From: an uncultured Erysipelotrichaceae bacterium
Lineage (GTDB): Bacteria > Bacillota_I > Bacilli_A > RFN20 > CAG-826
Direction of reading: 5' to 3'
DNA length: 35,157 nt
Assembly: GCA_902794835.1 (NCBI GenBank)
Contig: CADBIO010000007.1
Location: 1 to 35,157, forward strand
This document shows positions 15,222-24,712 of this stretch, piece by piece. Positions within the stretch are counted from its first letter, which is position 1, and every line of letters begins with the position of its first letter. Made by a program: the position numbers and the translations under genes. The notes beneath the pieces are model-generated. The model searched no databases. It had not been told where the DNA came from and was given only the letters and a program-made list of their open reading frames with translations.

Positions 15222-18200
15222 TTGAATTTCACCCCCCTCCTCTCTTCGAGAAAGGGGTCTTTCGTCGTTGATGACACTATCGGAACTGGTCTTTTATTTG
15301 CGGCTTTATATCGGAAACAACCAGATTCTTATGCCATTATTTCGAACAACCTTTATCACGCCCAACGCGTTTATGAATTTTTGTTGAATTTCTTGCCTGA
15401 AGAAGACCTTGTTTTGTTTCCTAGCGATGAATTGCTTCGGGCTGAAGCCCTCTCTTCTTCCAAAGAATTAATGGCCCAACGCCTTTATGCGATGGGTCAG
15501 TTGGCCAATGGGAAAAATAAAATTTTAATCACGCACCCCTCGGCTTTGCTTCGTTATCTTCCTAGCAAAGAAACGTTCCAATCTCTGACCCTATCTTTAA
15601 AGGTTGGGGGACGAATCAATCTGGAGCGATTGAAGGAAACGCTTATCGAAGCGGGTTATACTCGCGTCAATAAAGTGGATCAATCTCTTCAATTCGCTTT
15701 GCGTGGTGATATCCTGGATGTTTTTTCGGTCAATTATCTCAGTCCGATTCGTGTTGAGTTCTTTGATGATGAGATCGAAAGTATCAAATATTTCGATGTT
15801 GCCACTCAATCATCCAGAGAAAAACTCGACCACATCGAAATCCTGCCTGCCGTGGATACGATCCTGACGGATGACCAAATCACTTCTTTCGCCCTCCGGA
15901 TGAAAGACAGAATGCAGAAAGACTTGGCCCAAATCAACTCGGAAAACGCCAAAGAAACTTATCATCAAAATGTTTCTGGAGACCTAGAGGATATCGTTTC
16001 CCGTTCTTATAAAACCAGTCTTTATCGTTATTATGGATTTGCCTTGAATGAAGCTCACTCCATTTTGTCATATTTCGATCCACGCATCGCCTTTGTTGCG
16101 GACAAAGCGGGTTTTATGGAGGCCACAAAATTGGTTCTTTCAGAGGCTCGAAGTTATTTCGACGAACTCATCGAAGGACAACGCATTCCGACTCATTTAG
16201 AAGAATATATGACGTTGGAACAGGCTTTCGCTGGCACGAGTGTTAGCTATGGAAATAAATTCTCGCTTTCCCCGGAAGATGAAATTTTTCTTATCCGTCA
16301 CGTCGTTACCGCAGGAAGTGGCATATCTTCTCTGATTCCGACTTTGGAAAGTTATCAGAACAGCGCATCGAAAATTGTTTTGGCTTTAAGTGAAGAACAC
16401 CAACGAAGCACCGTTGTCGGTATTCTCAAAGATATGGGCTTAGAAGTGGAGATGTTGGCAGGCTATGAATTGCCTCATGGCCAAATCGGCATCAGTGACG
16501 TTCCGTTGAATGAGGGTTTTGAATTGCCAAACGAGGGAATCGTTTATCTTTCTTCGGGAGAGATTTTTGGCAGGAAATTGGTTACCAGCCGTTTTTCTGG
16601 TCGCTTTAAAAACGCCACCATTTTAAAAAGTTATCAGGATTTGAAGCCAGGAGATTTCGTTGTTCATGAATACAACGGAATTGGCCAATTTATCCAAGTA
16701 AAAACAATGGAAAGAGACGGGATTCACAGGGATTATTTAGAAATTGCTTATGCCAAAGGCGATAAATTATTCGTCCCTTTGGAACAGTTCCGTCTGATTC
16801 GTAAATATTCGGGTCGCGAGGGATATGCGCCAAAACTTTCAAACCTTTATGGCAGCGATTGGAACAAGCGAAAAGAAAAAATTAAAGAACGTGTCAGCGA
16901 TTTGGCGGATCGTCTCATTGCCCTCTATCAAGAACGGGCGAAGGTGAAAGGCTTTGCTTTTGCTCCAGATGACGAACTTCAAGAACGTTTTGAGAACGAA
17001 TTCCCTTACACACTCACCCCAGATCAGGAAGACTCGCTAGAAGACATTAAGTATGATATGGAACAACCCGTTCCTATGGACCGCCTTTTATGTGGTGATG
17101 TTGGTTTTGGGAAAACGGAAATCGCCTTCCGCGCCGCCTTTAAGGCTATCGATAATGGAAAGCAGGTAGCCATGTTAGCTCCCACGACATTGCTGGCTAG
17201 ACAACATTTTGAAGTCGCCTTGGAACGATTTGCCACTTTTGGTATCCGTGTTGGTTTGCTTTCCCGGATGGTGTCGGCTAAAGATGCCAATGAGGTCATC
17301 AACGCTTTAGCTGACGGTTCCTTGGATTTTGTGATCGGGACTCACAAGCTTTTATCCAAAAGCATCAAATTCAAAGATCTTGGCTTATTGATCGTCGATG
17401 AAGAACAACGTTTCGGCGTAGAGCAAAAAGAAAAAATCAAAGAATTGAAACAAGACGTGGATGTATTGACTCTTTCGGCGACCCCGATTCCTAGAACGCT
17501 CCAAATGTCTTTAATTGGCATCCGCCCAGTGTCTACCATCAACACTCCTCCTGCTTCCAGAACCCCCATTCAAACTTATGTTACCCCTTATAAAGAGGGC
17601 GTGGTGTACGAATTGATTCAACGAGAATTGGCGCGTTCAGGACAAGTTTTCTATATCCACAACAACGTTTCCACCATCTATTCGGTGGGTAACCGCATTG
17701 CCAGGCACATTCCCTTAGCCAAAATAGGGGTGGTGCATGGGAAAATGGAACGGAATGATGTCGAGACCGTGATGCAAAAATTCTATGATGGCGAGCTTAA
17801 TGTCTTGGTGGCCACCTCAATTATCGAAAACGGAATTGATGTCCCGAACGCCAACATGATCATTGTGGAGGATGCCGATCGTTTTGGGCTTTCGCAACTA
17901 TATCAGATTAAGGGCCGAGTCGGGCGAGGCGATCGAGTTGCTTATGCTTATTTGATGTATCGTGAACAAAAGAAAATGAATGAAGATGCCCTGAGGCGTC
18001 TAAAAGCCATTCAAGATTTCACAGAATTGGGCTCTGGTTACAAGATTGCCCAAAGGGATTTGATGATTCGTGGGGCAGGAGATATTCTTGGCCCCGAGCA
18101 AGCTGGCTTTATTGATTCTGTTGGCCTAGATCTATATATGCAACTACTAAATGAAGCGGTGGAAGAAAGAAAGACTGGCAAAAAGAAGGAATCTCCGAAA

Positions 18201-18680
18201 GCCAAGATCCTTTTCCATATCGATGCGTATATCCCAAAATCATATGCCATTTCCTCAGACAAGATTGAACTCTACCAGGATTTAGAAGCCGCCAAAAACA
18301 GCGAACAGGTAGATCAGGTGGCCGCTCATATGAGAGACGTTTATGGCAAACTGCCTGAGCAAGTGGAACTTCTTATTTTGCAAAAGCGAATTTCTTTGCT
18401 TACTGAGAAAGAAGAATTTTATAAAATTACCCAAGGCGAGGGGTGCGTGGATGTGTTTTTGAGTGAAAAATTCTCTAAAATCAACCATATCGCCGTCGAC
18501 CTTTTTGATGTGATGATTCCTTATCTTAATGAAGTCAAAGTCAATTTTGTTGAAAAGAAGGTTCACTTACGAATGAACACCACTAAAAACAATGACTGGA
18601 TTCATGAGCTTTATCAGGTGTTACGCTCCGTCCACACACTCTATATCAAACGCCTAACTAGTGATAAAATTGAAGCATGA
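15222..18680 (+). CDS. mfd: Transcription-repair coupling factor
   Basis: A 1152-aa protein of standard Mfd length. The N-terminal UvrB-like module covers about residues 1-330. The RNA-polymerase-interacting domain includes LKPGDFVVHEYNGIGQF (about 475-491). The helicase core has Walker A LCGDVGFGKTEIAFRAAF (near 625), LLIVDEEQRFGV (near 725), LSATPIPRTLQMSLIGIR, and motif VI QLYQIKGRVGRG. The C-terminal domain is complete. The protein displaces stalled RNA polymerase and recruits excision repair. The only usual start codon is TTG at 15222, which lacks a good ribosome site. The frame is open upstream to the pth stop, with AAAGGA just before ATC codons at 15192/15195, so a rare ATC start adding up to 10 residues is possible. 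The stop overlaps the ATG of rqcP (ATGA). Confidence 0.95.
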   Translation: MNFTPLLSSRKGSFVVDDTIGTGLLFAALYRKQPDSYAIISNNLYHAQRVYEFLLNFLPEEDLVLFPSDELLRAEALSSSKELMAQRLYAMGQLANGKNKILITHPSALLRYLPSKETFQSLTLSLKVGGRINLERLKETLIEAGYTRVNKVDQSLQFALRGDILDVFSVNYLSPIRVEFFDDEIESIKYFDVATQSSREKLDHIEILPAVDTILTDDQITSFALRMKDRMQKDLAQINSENAKETYHQNVSGDLEDIVSRSYKTSLYRYYGFALNEAHSILSYFDPRIAFVADKAGFMEATKLVLSEARSYFDELIEGQRIPTHLEEYMTLEQAFAGTSVSYGNKFSLSPEDEIFLIRHVVTAGSGISSLIPTLESYQNSASKIVLALSEEHQRSTVVGILKDMGLEVEMLAGYELPHGQIGISDVPLNEGFELPNEGIVYLSSGEIFGRKLVTSRFSGRFKNATILKSYQDLKPGDFVVHEYNGIGQFIQVKTMERDGIHRDYLEIAYAKGDKLFVPLEQFRLIRKYSGREGYAPKLSNLYGSDWNKRKEKIKERVSDLADRLIALYQERAKVKGFAFAPDDELQERFENEFPYTLTPDQEDSLEDIKYDMEQPVPMDRLLCGDVGFGKTEIAFRAAFKAIDNGKQVAMLAPTTLLARQHFEVALERFATFGIRVGLLSRMVSAKDANEVINALADGSLDFVIGTHKLLSKSIKFKDLGLLIVDEEQRFGVEQKEKIKELKQDVDVLTLSATPIPRTLQMSLIGIRPVSTINTPPASRTPIQTYVTPYKEGVVYELIQRELARSGQVFYIHNNVSTIYSVGNRIARHIPLAKIGVVHGKMERNDVETVMQKFYDGELNVLVATSIIENGIDVPNANMIIVEDADRFGLSQLYQIKGRVGRGDRVAYAYLMYREQKKMNEDALRRLKAIQDFTELGSGYKIAQRDLMIRGAGDILGPEQAGFIDSVGLDLYMQLLNEAVEERKTGKKKESPKAKILFHIDAYIPKSYAISSDKIELYQDLEAAKNSEQVDQVAAHMRDVYGKLPEQVELLILQKRISLLTEKEEFYKITQGEGCVDVFLSEKFSKINHIAVDLFDVMIPYLNEVKVNFVEKKVHLRMNTTKNNDWIHELYQVLRSVHTLYIKRLTSDKIEA

Positions 18681-18955
18681 GAGTTGATAAATGGCTGAAA
18701 GTTTCACGCCTGATCAAACGGAGGGAAACCGCCAAGCAGCTTTGCGATGACGGAGATGTTTTCATCAACGGAAAACCCGCCAAGGCAATGAGCGAAATTC
18801 ATGCTGGCGACACCCTTCTTCTCATCATGGGCAAGCATCGCATCACGGCTAAAGTCATTCTCGTCAAACCTTTCGCTAAAAAAGAAGAAGCCAAAGAAAT
18901 GTTTGAGATTTTAACCGATGAAATCTCATCTGAGTCTGGAACAACTTTGAATTGA
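18677..18955 (+). CDS. rqcP: S4-domain RNA-binding protein, RqcP/HslR type
   Basis: A 92-aa protein. The S4 fold is obvious: MRVDKWLKVSRLIKRRETAK, then LCDDGDVFINGKPAK and GDTLLLIMG. It matches the YabO/RqcP family, which binds stalled 50S subunits during alanine-tail synthesis in ribosome quality control, and the position after mfd is the same as yabO in Bacillus. The C-terminus is Lys/Glu rich. It is translationally coupled to mfd (ATGA overlap). Confidence 0.9.
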   Translation: MRVDKWLKVSRLIKRRETAKQLCDDGDVFINGKPAKAMSEIHAGDTLLLIMGKHRITAKVILVKPFAKKEEAKEMFEILTDEISSESGTTLN

Positions 18956-19010
18956 TGGTTATCGGCTCGGCGAAAAATAAAATGCAAAATTGTTGTGTTT
19001 TGTTTGGCTT

Positions 19011-19053
19011 GCACCCATAAAGGGTGTATTTTGTTTGTAACGTCTCTTGACGT
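19011..19053 (+). other. Two small hairpins in the rqcP-ftsH gap
   Basis: GCACCC/GGGTGT (19011-19027) is followed by ATTTTGTTT and may be a weak terminator or attenuator. ACGTC/GACGT with a TCTT loop is at 19040-19053. Both lie between rqcP and the AAAGGAGG site of ftsH. Genes often found here in relatives (divIC, tilS, hpt) are absent. Confidence 0.35.
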
Positions 19054-19092
19054 CACACCTTTTTCGAAGAAAAAATTTAAAGGAGGACCAAT

Positions 19093-21282
19093 ATGAACGA
19101 AAAGAAACCAAGAAGAAGCCTGATTTCTTATATCCTTCCGTATTTGTTGACAACTGCTCTTATTGTGATGATCGTTTGGCTGATTGTTAGTCAGCTTGGC
19201 CATAGCACCGAGACCTGGAACGAAAGTGATATTGATACCTATATTGGCTACAACGTCAACACCAAAACGGTTGATGATAGTGGCAAATATTATGTCTCGC
19301 ATGTCACCTATACCAACAAAAATAACGCAGTTGTTGTGGTTAATGGCCGTCGGTATAACAAAGAGAAACTCAACGACAATCGCGACTTCACCGTCACCAT
19401 TCAATATGACAACTGGGACAAGGTTTTCGTATACAACGCTAATGCGGACGCCAGTGGCGAATTTATCGTTCACGCGCCGTATAAGAGCATTTTCCAGACG
19501 GCTACGGATAATTGGAATGCTTCCGGCTATGCCGAAGTTTATCGCGATAAAGGTACATTGAGTGCTGTCGACCCATATCAAGTTTCCTTCTGGGACACTT
19601 GGGGCCCAACCATCATCCAAGTGGTACTCATTGCCTTATTCAGTGCTTTCTTGCTCTGGAGATTAAATTCTTCTGTTTCTGGTGCCAATCGCCAGGCGAT
19701 GGATTTCAATCGTTCTCCGGCACGGCGCGAAGACACTTCGAAGGTGCGTTTTGACGACGTTGCGGGGTGTGATGAAGAAAAGGCCGAGATGGTCGAAATG
19801 GTCGATTATCTCAAAGAGCCTAAGAAATATTCCAAATATGGCGCCAGATTGCCAAAGGGTGCGTTGTTGATCGGCCCGCCAGGAACGGGTAAAACCTTGC
19901 TTGCCAAAGCCGTCGCTGGCGAAGCCGGGGTTCCGTTCTACAGCATTTCTGGCTCTGATTTCGTCGAAATGTTCGTCGGTGTCGGCGCTGGACGTGTGAG
20001 AGATTTGTTTAAAAAAGCCAAGCAAACCGCACCTTGCGTCGTCTTTATTGATGAAATCGACGCTGTCGGACGTCAAAGAGGCGCTGGTTTAGGCGGCGGC
20101 AACGACGAACGCGAACAAACCTTAAACCAATTGCTCGTCGAAATGGACGGCTTCGAATACAATTCCGGCATCCTTGTCGTGGCGGCCACTAACCGTGACG
20201 ACGTTCTTGATCCAGCCTTGTTAAGACCAGGTCGTTTTGACCGCATCATCACCGTTGGCTTGCCAAATACCGATGGACGTGAAGCGATTTTCAAGGTCCA
20301 TGCCCGTAACAAAAAGATTGATCCTTCCGTGGATTTCCACGCATTAGCAAAACGTACGGTTGGTTTCTCTGGGGCAGATATTGATAACATTCTCAATGAG
20401 GCTGCGATTCTTGCCGTTCGTTTCCACAAAGACCAAATCGGCATGGCCGAAATTGATGAAGCCATCGATAGACGAATTTCTGGCCCAGCCAAATCTTCGA
20501 AAGGAATGTCTGCTGAGGAACGAAAGCAAGTCGCCTTCCATGAAAGCGGACACGCGATTATCGGTCTTGTTTTGCCTCATGCGGAAAAGGTTCAAAAGAT
20601 CACCATTATTCCAAGAGGCAATACCGGCGGCCACGTTTTGATGACTCCTGAAGATGACCGTTTCTTGATGACCAAGAAAGAAATGCTTGCCATGATTACG
20701 GGCTTGCTTGGTGGACGTACTTCGGAAGAGATTTTCTTCGATGATGTCTCCTCAGGTGCATCCAACGACATCCAAAGAGCAACGCGTTTAGCTCGTTCTA
20801 TGGTCACCGAATATGGCATGTCTGATCTTGGCCCAATCCAATATGAAGATGCCTCTGGCTCGGTCTTCCTCGGAAGAGATTATGCCAACGCTTCAAAGAA
20901 TTTCTCCACACAGATTGCCTTTGAAATCGATAAGGCGGTCCGCGAGATTATCGATAGCTGCCACGAAGAAGCCAAGAGAATCATCTTGGAACATAAAGCG
21001 GAAGTGACTTTGATTGCGGAAACGCTTCTTGAAAAGGAGACCATTACCGCTGAAGAAATCCAGTCTTTGGTCCAAAATGGCCGTCTCCCAGAAAAGAAGG
21101 TTGCCAAAATCCATGAAACCGATGTAATTTCCGCGGAAGAAAGAGAACGCATCAACAAAGTTGCGTCCGCTCCAGGCAAGCGTGATATTGAACAAGGTTC
21201 TGTTGAAACGACACCAAAGGTGGAAGAGAGCCCTTCTAAACCGGTGAATTTGGAAAAAACAGACGACTCGGAGCAAAAGTAA
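19093..21282 (+). CDS. ftsH: ATP-dependent zinc metalloprotease FtsH
   Basis: A 729-aa protein of full family length that extracts and degrades membrane and short-lived cytosolic proteins. Membrane segment 1 is about residues 11-34, an extracytoplasmic domain follows, and segment 2 is about 175-196. The AAA core has Walker [20 protein letters not shown] (near 260), Walker [17 protein letters not shown], and the second-region motif [20 protein letters not shown]. The peptidase has HESGH (near 481) as zinc site. The tail is long, acidic and probably disordered. A near-perfect AAAGGAGG precedes the ATG. A strong terminator follows directly. Confidence 0.98.
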   Translation: MNEKKPRRSLISYILPYLLTTALIVMIVWLIVSQLGHSTETWNESDIDTYIGYNVNTKTVDDSGKYYVSHVTYTNKNNAVVVVNGRRYNKEKLNDNRDFTVTIQYDNWDKVFVYNANADASGEFIVHAPYKSIFQTATDNWNASGYAEVYRDKGTLSAVDPYQVSFWDTWGPTIIQVVLIALFSAFLLWRLNSSVSGANRQAMDFNRSPARREDTSKVRFDDVAGCDEEKAEMVEMVDYLKEPKKYSKYGARLPKGALLIGPPGTGKTLLAKAVAGEAGVPFYSISGSDFVEMFVGVGAGRVRDLFKKAKQTAPCVVFIDEIDAVGRQRGAGLGGGNDEREQTLNQLLVEMDGFEYNSGILVVAATNRDDVLDPALLRPGRFDRIITVGLPNTDGREAIFKVHARNKKIDPSVDFHALAKRTVGFSGADIDNILNEAAILAVRFHKDQIGMAEIDEAIDRRISGPAKSSKGMSAEERKQVAFHESGHAIIGLVLPHAEKVQKITIIPRGNTGGHVLMTPEDDRFLMTKKEMLAMITGLLGGRTSEEIFFDDVSSGASNDIQRATRLARSMVTEYGMSDLGPIQYEDASGSVFLGRDYANASKNFSTQIAFEIDKAVREIIDSCHEEAKRIILEHKAEVTLIAETLLEKETITAEEIQSLVQNGRLPEKKVAKIHETDVISAEERERINKVASAPGKRDIEQGSVETTPKVEESPSKPVNLEKTDDSEQK

Positions 21283-21291
21283 AACATTCAT

Positions 21292-21322
21292 GAGAGGGCC
21301 GGAAATCAGGCCCTCTTTCTCT
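21292..21322 (+). terminator. ftsH terminator
   Basis: AGAGGGCC (21293-21300) and GGCCCTCT (21309-21316) form a perfect 8-bp stem with an 8-nt loop followed by TTCTCTATTT. The dusB ATG begins only 11 nt after the stem. Confidence 0.9.
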
Positions 21323-21326
21323 ATTT

Positions 21327-22310
21327 ATGGAAAACGTAAAAATCGGTGATATTGAATTGAAGGGTCGCGTTGTTTTGGGCCCGATGGCAGGGGTGACAAC
21401 CCTTCCGTACCGGGAATTTATGAAACCTTTCGGGGTGGCTTTGTCCTATTCCGAAATGATTTCTGATTGCGGTTTGTATTACAGCAACAAAAAGACGCTG
21501 ACTTATTTTCGGACTTCAAAGAAAGACCGTCCTGTCGGTCTCCAGCTTTTCGGTTTTGATTTTCACAATACCGAACGGGCAATCGAGATCTTAGAAGAGT
21601 ATGCCGATTACGATGTCCTTGACCTCAATTTTGGCTGCCCTGTGCCTAAAGTTACCAAAACCGGGGCAGGCTCTGCCTGGATGAAACGCCCCCAAGAAAT
21701 GTATGAATATACTAGGGCGGTGGTAGCAAAATCCCATAAACCAGTCACCGCAAAAATGAGGCTTGGCTGGGATCAAGAACATATCAATGTTGTAGAACTG
21801 GCCCACCTTTTGGAACAAGCAGGGGTCAAAATGATTACCATCCACGCGAGAACCTCGACGCAGGGGTATGCCGGAACGCCAGATTTCTCCAAAATCCAAG
21901 ACTTAGGCAACGATTTGTCAATCCCATTATGCGTCTCTGGCGATATTTACACTCCCGAAGATGCCCTCCAGGCAATGAAACAAACCGGAGCCAAAATGGT
22001 GATGGTGGCTAGAGGCGGCTTAGGAAATCCTGAATTAATCACCAACATCAATCGTGTTTTAAATGGCGAAAACCCATTACCGTCCCCCTCGGTTTCTCAA
22101 GATGCCGATTATGCATTAACCTTTGCTAAAATGCTTTGTGATTATCTTGGCGAACGAGACGGCGCCATGATGCTAAGAGGCCTTTTACCACATTTCTTCT
22201 CTGGTTTCCCGGGATATAAGAAAATACGGGCCGAGATTTCGATGAACATCCGTTCTTACGATGACATCCAAAGAATCCTCAACGGCATTAGGAATCGGAA
22301 CAAACTCTAA
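21327..22310 (+). CDS. dusB: tRNA-dihydrouridine synthase
   Basis: A 327-aa FMN-dependent enzyme of normal DusB length that reduces uridines in the tRNA D-loop. Motifs in order: LGPMAGVTTLPYREF (FMN site), LNFGCPVPKVTKTGAGSAWM with the catalytic Cys, VTAKMRLGW, MITIHARTSTQGYAGTPDF, and VMVARGGLGNPELI. No ribosome-binding site is visible before the ATG, because the ftsH terminator fills the space. Translation may depend on read-through, a leaderless start or an unusual mechanism; a later start would remove conserved residues. In many Bacillota dusB is followed by lysS, whereas here a MarR-ABC cassette lies between them. Confidence 0.94.
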   Translation: MENVKIGDIELKGRVVLGPMAGVTTLPYREFMKPFGVALSYSEMISDCGLYYSNKKTLTYFRTSKKDRPVGLQLFGFDFHNTERAIEILEEYADYDVLDLNFGCPVPKVTKTGAGSAWMKRPQEMYEYTRAVVAKSHKPVTAKMRLGWDQEHINVVELAHLLEQAGVKMITIHARTSTQGYAGTPDFSKIQDLGNDLSIPLCVSGDIYTPEDALQAMKQTGAKMVMVARGGLGNPELITNINRVLNGENPLPSPSVSQDADYALTFAKMLCDYLGERDGAMMLRGLLPHFFSGFPGYKKIRAEISMNIRSYDDIQRILNGIRNRNKL

Positions 22311-22312
22311 AT

Positions 22313-22326
22313 CGGAAACGCTTTCA
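22313..22326. promoter_or_regulatory. Candidate cre site (CcpA operator)
   Basis: The 14-mer CGGAAACGCTTTCA matches 13 of 14 positions of the catabolite-responsive element pattern TGNAANCGNWNNCW, and the opposite strand matches equally well. It starts 3 nt after dusB and about 25 nt before the MarR promoter elements. CcpA control of the exporter operon is inferred. Confidence 0.4.
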
Positions 22327-22340
22327 AAAAACAAAAACTT

Positions 22341-22382
22341 ATCTACTTCTAGTAGATTGTTATAGAATGTTCGTACACGAAC
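22341..22382 (+). promoter_or_regulatory. MarR operon promoter with two inverted repeats
   Basis: TATAGA (22361-22366) can act as -10 box with a weak TTATCT 16 nt upstream. ATCTAC/GTAGAT (22341-22357) overlaps the spacer. GTTCGT-AC-ACGAAC (22369-22382), a perfect 14-bp palindrome, lies just after the -10 box. This is the usual place for an autoregulatory MarR operator. Confidence 0.55.
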
Positions 22383-22397
22383 TATTTTTATATTGAT

Positions 22398-22847
22398 ATG
22401 ACAAAAGAAACCATCGGATTAAAAGTGAAATATGCCTCCAAAGCCCTACGCACGTATATCAACAATAAGATTCATACCGATGCGGGCGTTACTCTTTCGG
22501 GTACCGAGGGAATGGTGATGCGTTTCGTCCATGAGCATCAAGAAGAAGTCGTCTCGGCAAAGATGTTGATGGAACGTTTTCGCGTTTCTAAAGCAACGAT
22601 GTCCCAAACCTTGACTGGTTTGATCCGCAAAGGGCTGATTGAATATGCCGAATGGGAGAAAGACGGCCGTGTTAAGCGGGTGATTTTGACCTCAGAAGGG
22701 GAGGCATTAGAAAAACGTGTGGATGCGGTATTGCAAGAATGTGACCGTAAAATCGAAGAACATTTTACCGAAGAAGAATTGAACGAATTGGCTCGGTTGT
22801 TGGATCGACTCAAAAACGCTGTATCCGATGACTCGACGAAGGAATGA
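22398..22847 (+). CDS. MarR-family transcriptional regulator
   Basis: A 149-aa winged-helix protein: GTEGMVMRFVHEH, then AKMLMERFRVSKATMSQTLT (recognition helix), LIRKGLIEYAEWEKDGRVKR (wing with the DxR turn) and a C-terminal dimerisation helix. It is first in an operon with two ABC half-transporters and very likely represses it from the upstream palindrome, with relief by an unknown ligand. No ribosome site is seen in the short leader. The stop overlaps an ATG that is not the preferred start of the next gene. Confidence 0.92.
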   Translation: MTKETIGLKVKYASKALRTYINNKIHTDAGVTLSGTEGMVMRFVHEHQEEVVSAKMLMERFRVSKATMSQTLTGLIRKGLIEYAEWEKDGRVKRVILTSEGEALEKRVDAVLQECDRKIEEHFTEEELNELARLLDRLKNAVSDDSTKE

Positions 22848-22861
22848 AGAAAGGAGAAGTC

Positions 22862-24712
22862 ATGGCGAAAGAGAAAAAAGAAAAAGTCAGAAAAACGCTG
22901 ACCGGAGAAATCCGTAAATATTCCATTAAGCATGTCTTAGGGACTTTGGCCCATCAAATCAAAACGTTTAAACGAGATGTGGCTTTAACCTGGATCTGTG
23001 TTTTCTTAGAAAGCGGCCTTGAGATTTTAATCGCCTTCTTTATTCAATTCTTGCTTCAACGCGTAAGAAATAATGATTTGAATGGCATTATCACATGGGC
23101 GGCCATTATTGCTTTAATGGCTATTGCTGCGGCAGGTTTTGGCATTTTGGCAGGTTATTGGGCTTCTTCTGCCTCCGCTGGCTTTGGTCGGAACTTACGC
23201 CAATCGATGTTTGAGAAAGTTCAAACCTACTCCTTTAAAAATATCGACAAATTTTCCCCTGCCTCGATTGTCACGAGAACGACGACTGATGTTAGCAACG
23301 TCCAATTCGCTTTCATGATGATTTGCCGCACGGTCGTACGAGCTCCCTTTATGATGATTTTTGCCTTGATTATGTGCTTTATCATGGCACCAGGTTTGGC
23401 TTGGATCTTCTTGGTCATCATACCGGTTTTGCTGTTTTTGCTGATGTTTATTGCCAGCAAAGTTCACAAACGTTTTGTCCTTATTTTCAACACCTATGAC
23501 GAATTAAATGAATCCGTGGAAGAGGATGTTGATGGGATCCGTGTTGTGAAATCCTTTGATCGCAAAGGATATCATATCGGTCATTTCAATAAAGTCTCTG
23601 ATTTCATCTATCGGAATTATGTGCAAAACGAAAAAATTCTATCTTTCAACAACCCTATCATGAATCTTGCCATCTTCGCGGCCATGATTCTCATTTCCAT
23701 CTTGGGGGCAACCATTATCACTCAAAACGTCGAAGTAACTCAAATTGAAGGAGTGATTAGTGCCTCACCTTTGAATTTAGGAGTGGAGTCTCTCTCGTCC
23801 TTATTCACCTATGTCATGATTATTTTGATGTCTTTGATGATGGTATCGATGGTCTATGTCATGATTACGATTGCCAGAAACAGCGCGGAACGTATTGTCG
23901 AAATTCTTGACGAGGACCCTGACATTAAAAACAAAGACAATCCCGTGATGGAAGTGAAAAACGGAGACGTGGATTTCAATCACGTTTATTTCGGCTACAA
24001 CCCGAATAAGTATGTTTTAGAGGACATCGATGTGCATTTCAAACAAGGGGAGACGATAGGGATCATTGGCCCTACAGGCTCTTCAAAAACATCGTTGGTT
24101 TCCTTGATGGCACGTCTTTATGACGTTAATGAAGGAGAAGTGAAGATCGGTGGCGTCAACGTCAAGGATTATGATATCCAAACCTTGCGTGATTCGGTTG
24201 CCGTCGTGTTGCAGAAAAACGTCCTTTTCACTGGAACGATCCGTGACAACCTCAAATGGGGTAAAGAGGATGCGAGCGATGAGGAAATCTGGGCGGCATG
24301 CGATATCGCCCAAGCTAGCGAATTCCTCCATAACTTCCCTAAGGGATTAGACACAAACGTCGTCGAAGGCGGCTCCAATGTCTCTGGCGGTCAAAAACAA
24401 AGACTTTGCATCGCCAGGGCCTTACTAAAGGACCCACGTATCTTAATTTTGGATGATTCCACAAGCGCTTGCGACACCCATACCGATGCCCTCATTCGCG
24501 AAGGATTATCCAAAACCAAGCCAGACGTGACCAAATTTATCATCGCTCAACGGGTCTTATCGATTAAAGATTGCGACACCATTCTTGTTCTTGAGGCTGG
24601 TGGCAAAATCGTTGATATCGGCAACAACGATGAGCTGATGAAACGATGCTCGGTCTATCGTGAGTTATATGAATCTCAATTGGGAGGAGGTGATTTCGAT
24701 GTCAATGAATAA
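22862..24712 (+). CDS. ABC exporter half-transporter with degenerate ATP site
   Basis: A 616-aa protein with six membrane segments (about residues 45-340) fused to an ATPase domain. The ATP motifs are non-canonical: Walker A GPTGSSKTS (near 402), Walker B ILILDDSTSACD with Asp in place of the catalytic Glu, and Gln in place of the switch His (IIAQR). The signature VSGGQKQRL is canonical. This is the pattern of the degenerate half of heterodimeric exporters such as BmrCD and TM287/288. The start at 22862 follows AAGGAG; an in-frame ATG at 22844 has its purine run only 1 nt away. It overlaps its partner by 14 nt. Drug or peptide export is inferred from the family and the MarR gene. Confidence 0.93.
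   Translation: MAKEKKEKVRKTLTGEIRKYSIKHVLGTLAHQIKTFKRDVALTWICVFLESGLEILIAFFIQFLLQRVRNNDLNGIITWAAIIALMAIAAAGFGILAGYWASSASAGFGRNLRQSMFEKVQTYSFKNIDKFSPASIVTRTTTDVSNVQFAFMMICRTVVRAPFMMIFALIMCFIMAPGLAWIFLVIIPVLLFLLMFIASKVHKRFVLIFNTYDELNESVEEDVDGIRVVKSFDRKGYHIGHFNKVSDFIYRNYVQNEKILSFNNPIMNLAIFAAMILISILGATIITQNVEVTQIEGVISASPLNLGVESLSSLFTYVMIILMSLMMVSMVYVMITIARNSAERIVEILDEDPDIKNKDNPVMEVKNGDVDFNHVYFGYNPNKYVLEDIDVHFKQGETIGIIGPTGSSKTSLVSLMARLYDVNEGEVKIGGVNVKDYDIQTLRDSVAVVLQKNVLFTGTIRDNLKWGKEDASDEEIWAACDIAQASEFLHNFPKGLDTNVVEGGSNVSGGQKQRLCIARALLKDPRILILDDSTSACDTHTDALIREGLSKTKPDVTKFIIAQRVLSIKDCDTILVLEAGGKIVDIGNNDELMKRCSVYRELYESQLGGGDFDVNE

Noticed and set aside
18799-19620. 273-codon minus-strand frame across rqcP and ftsH
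   Set aside because: It overlaps two well-supported genes and has no family features.
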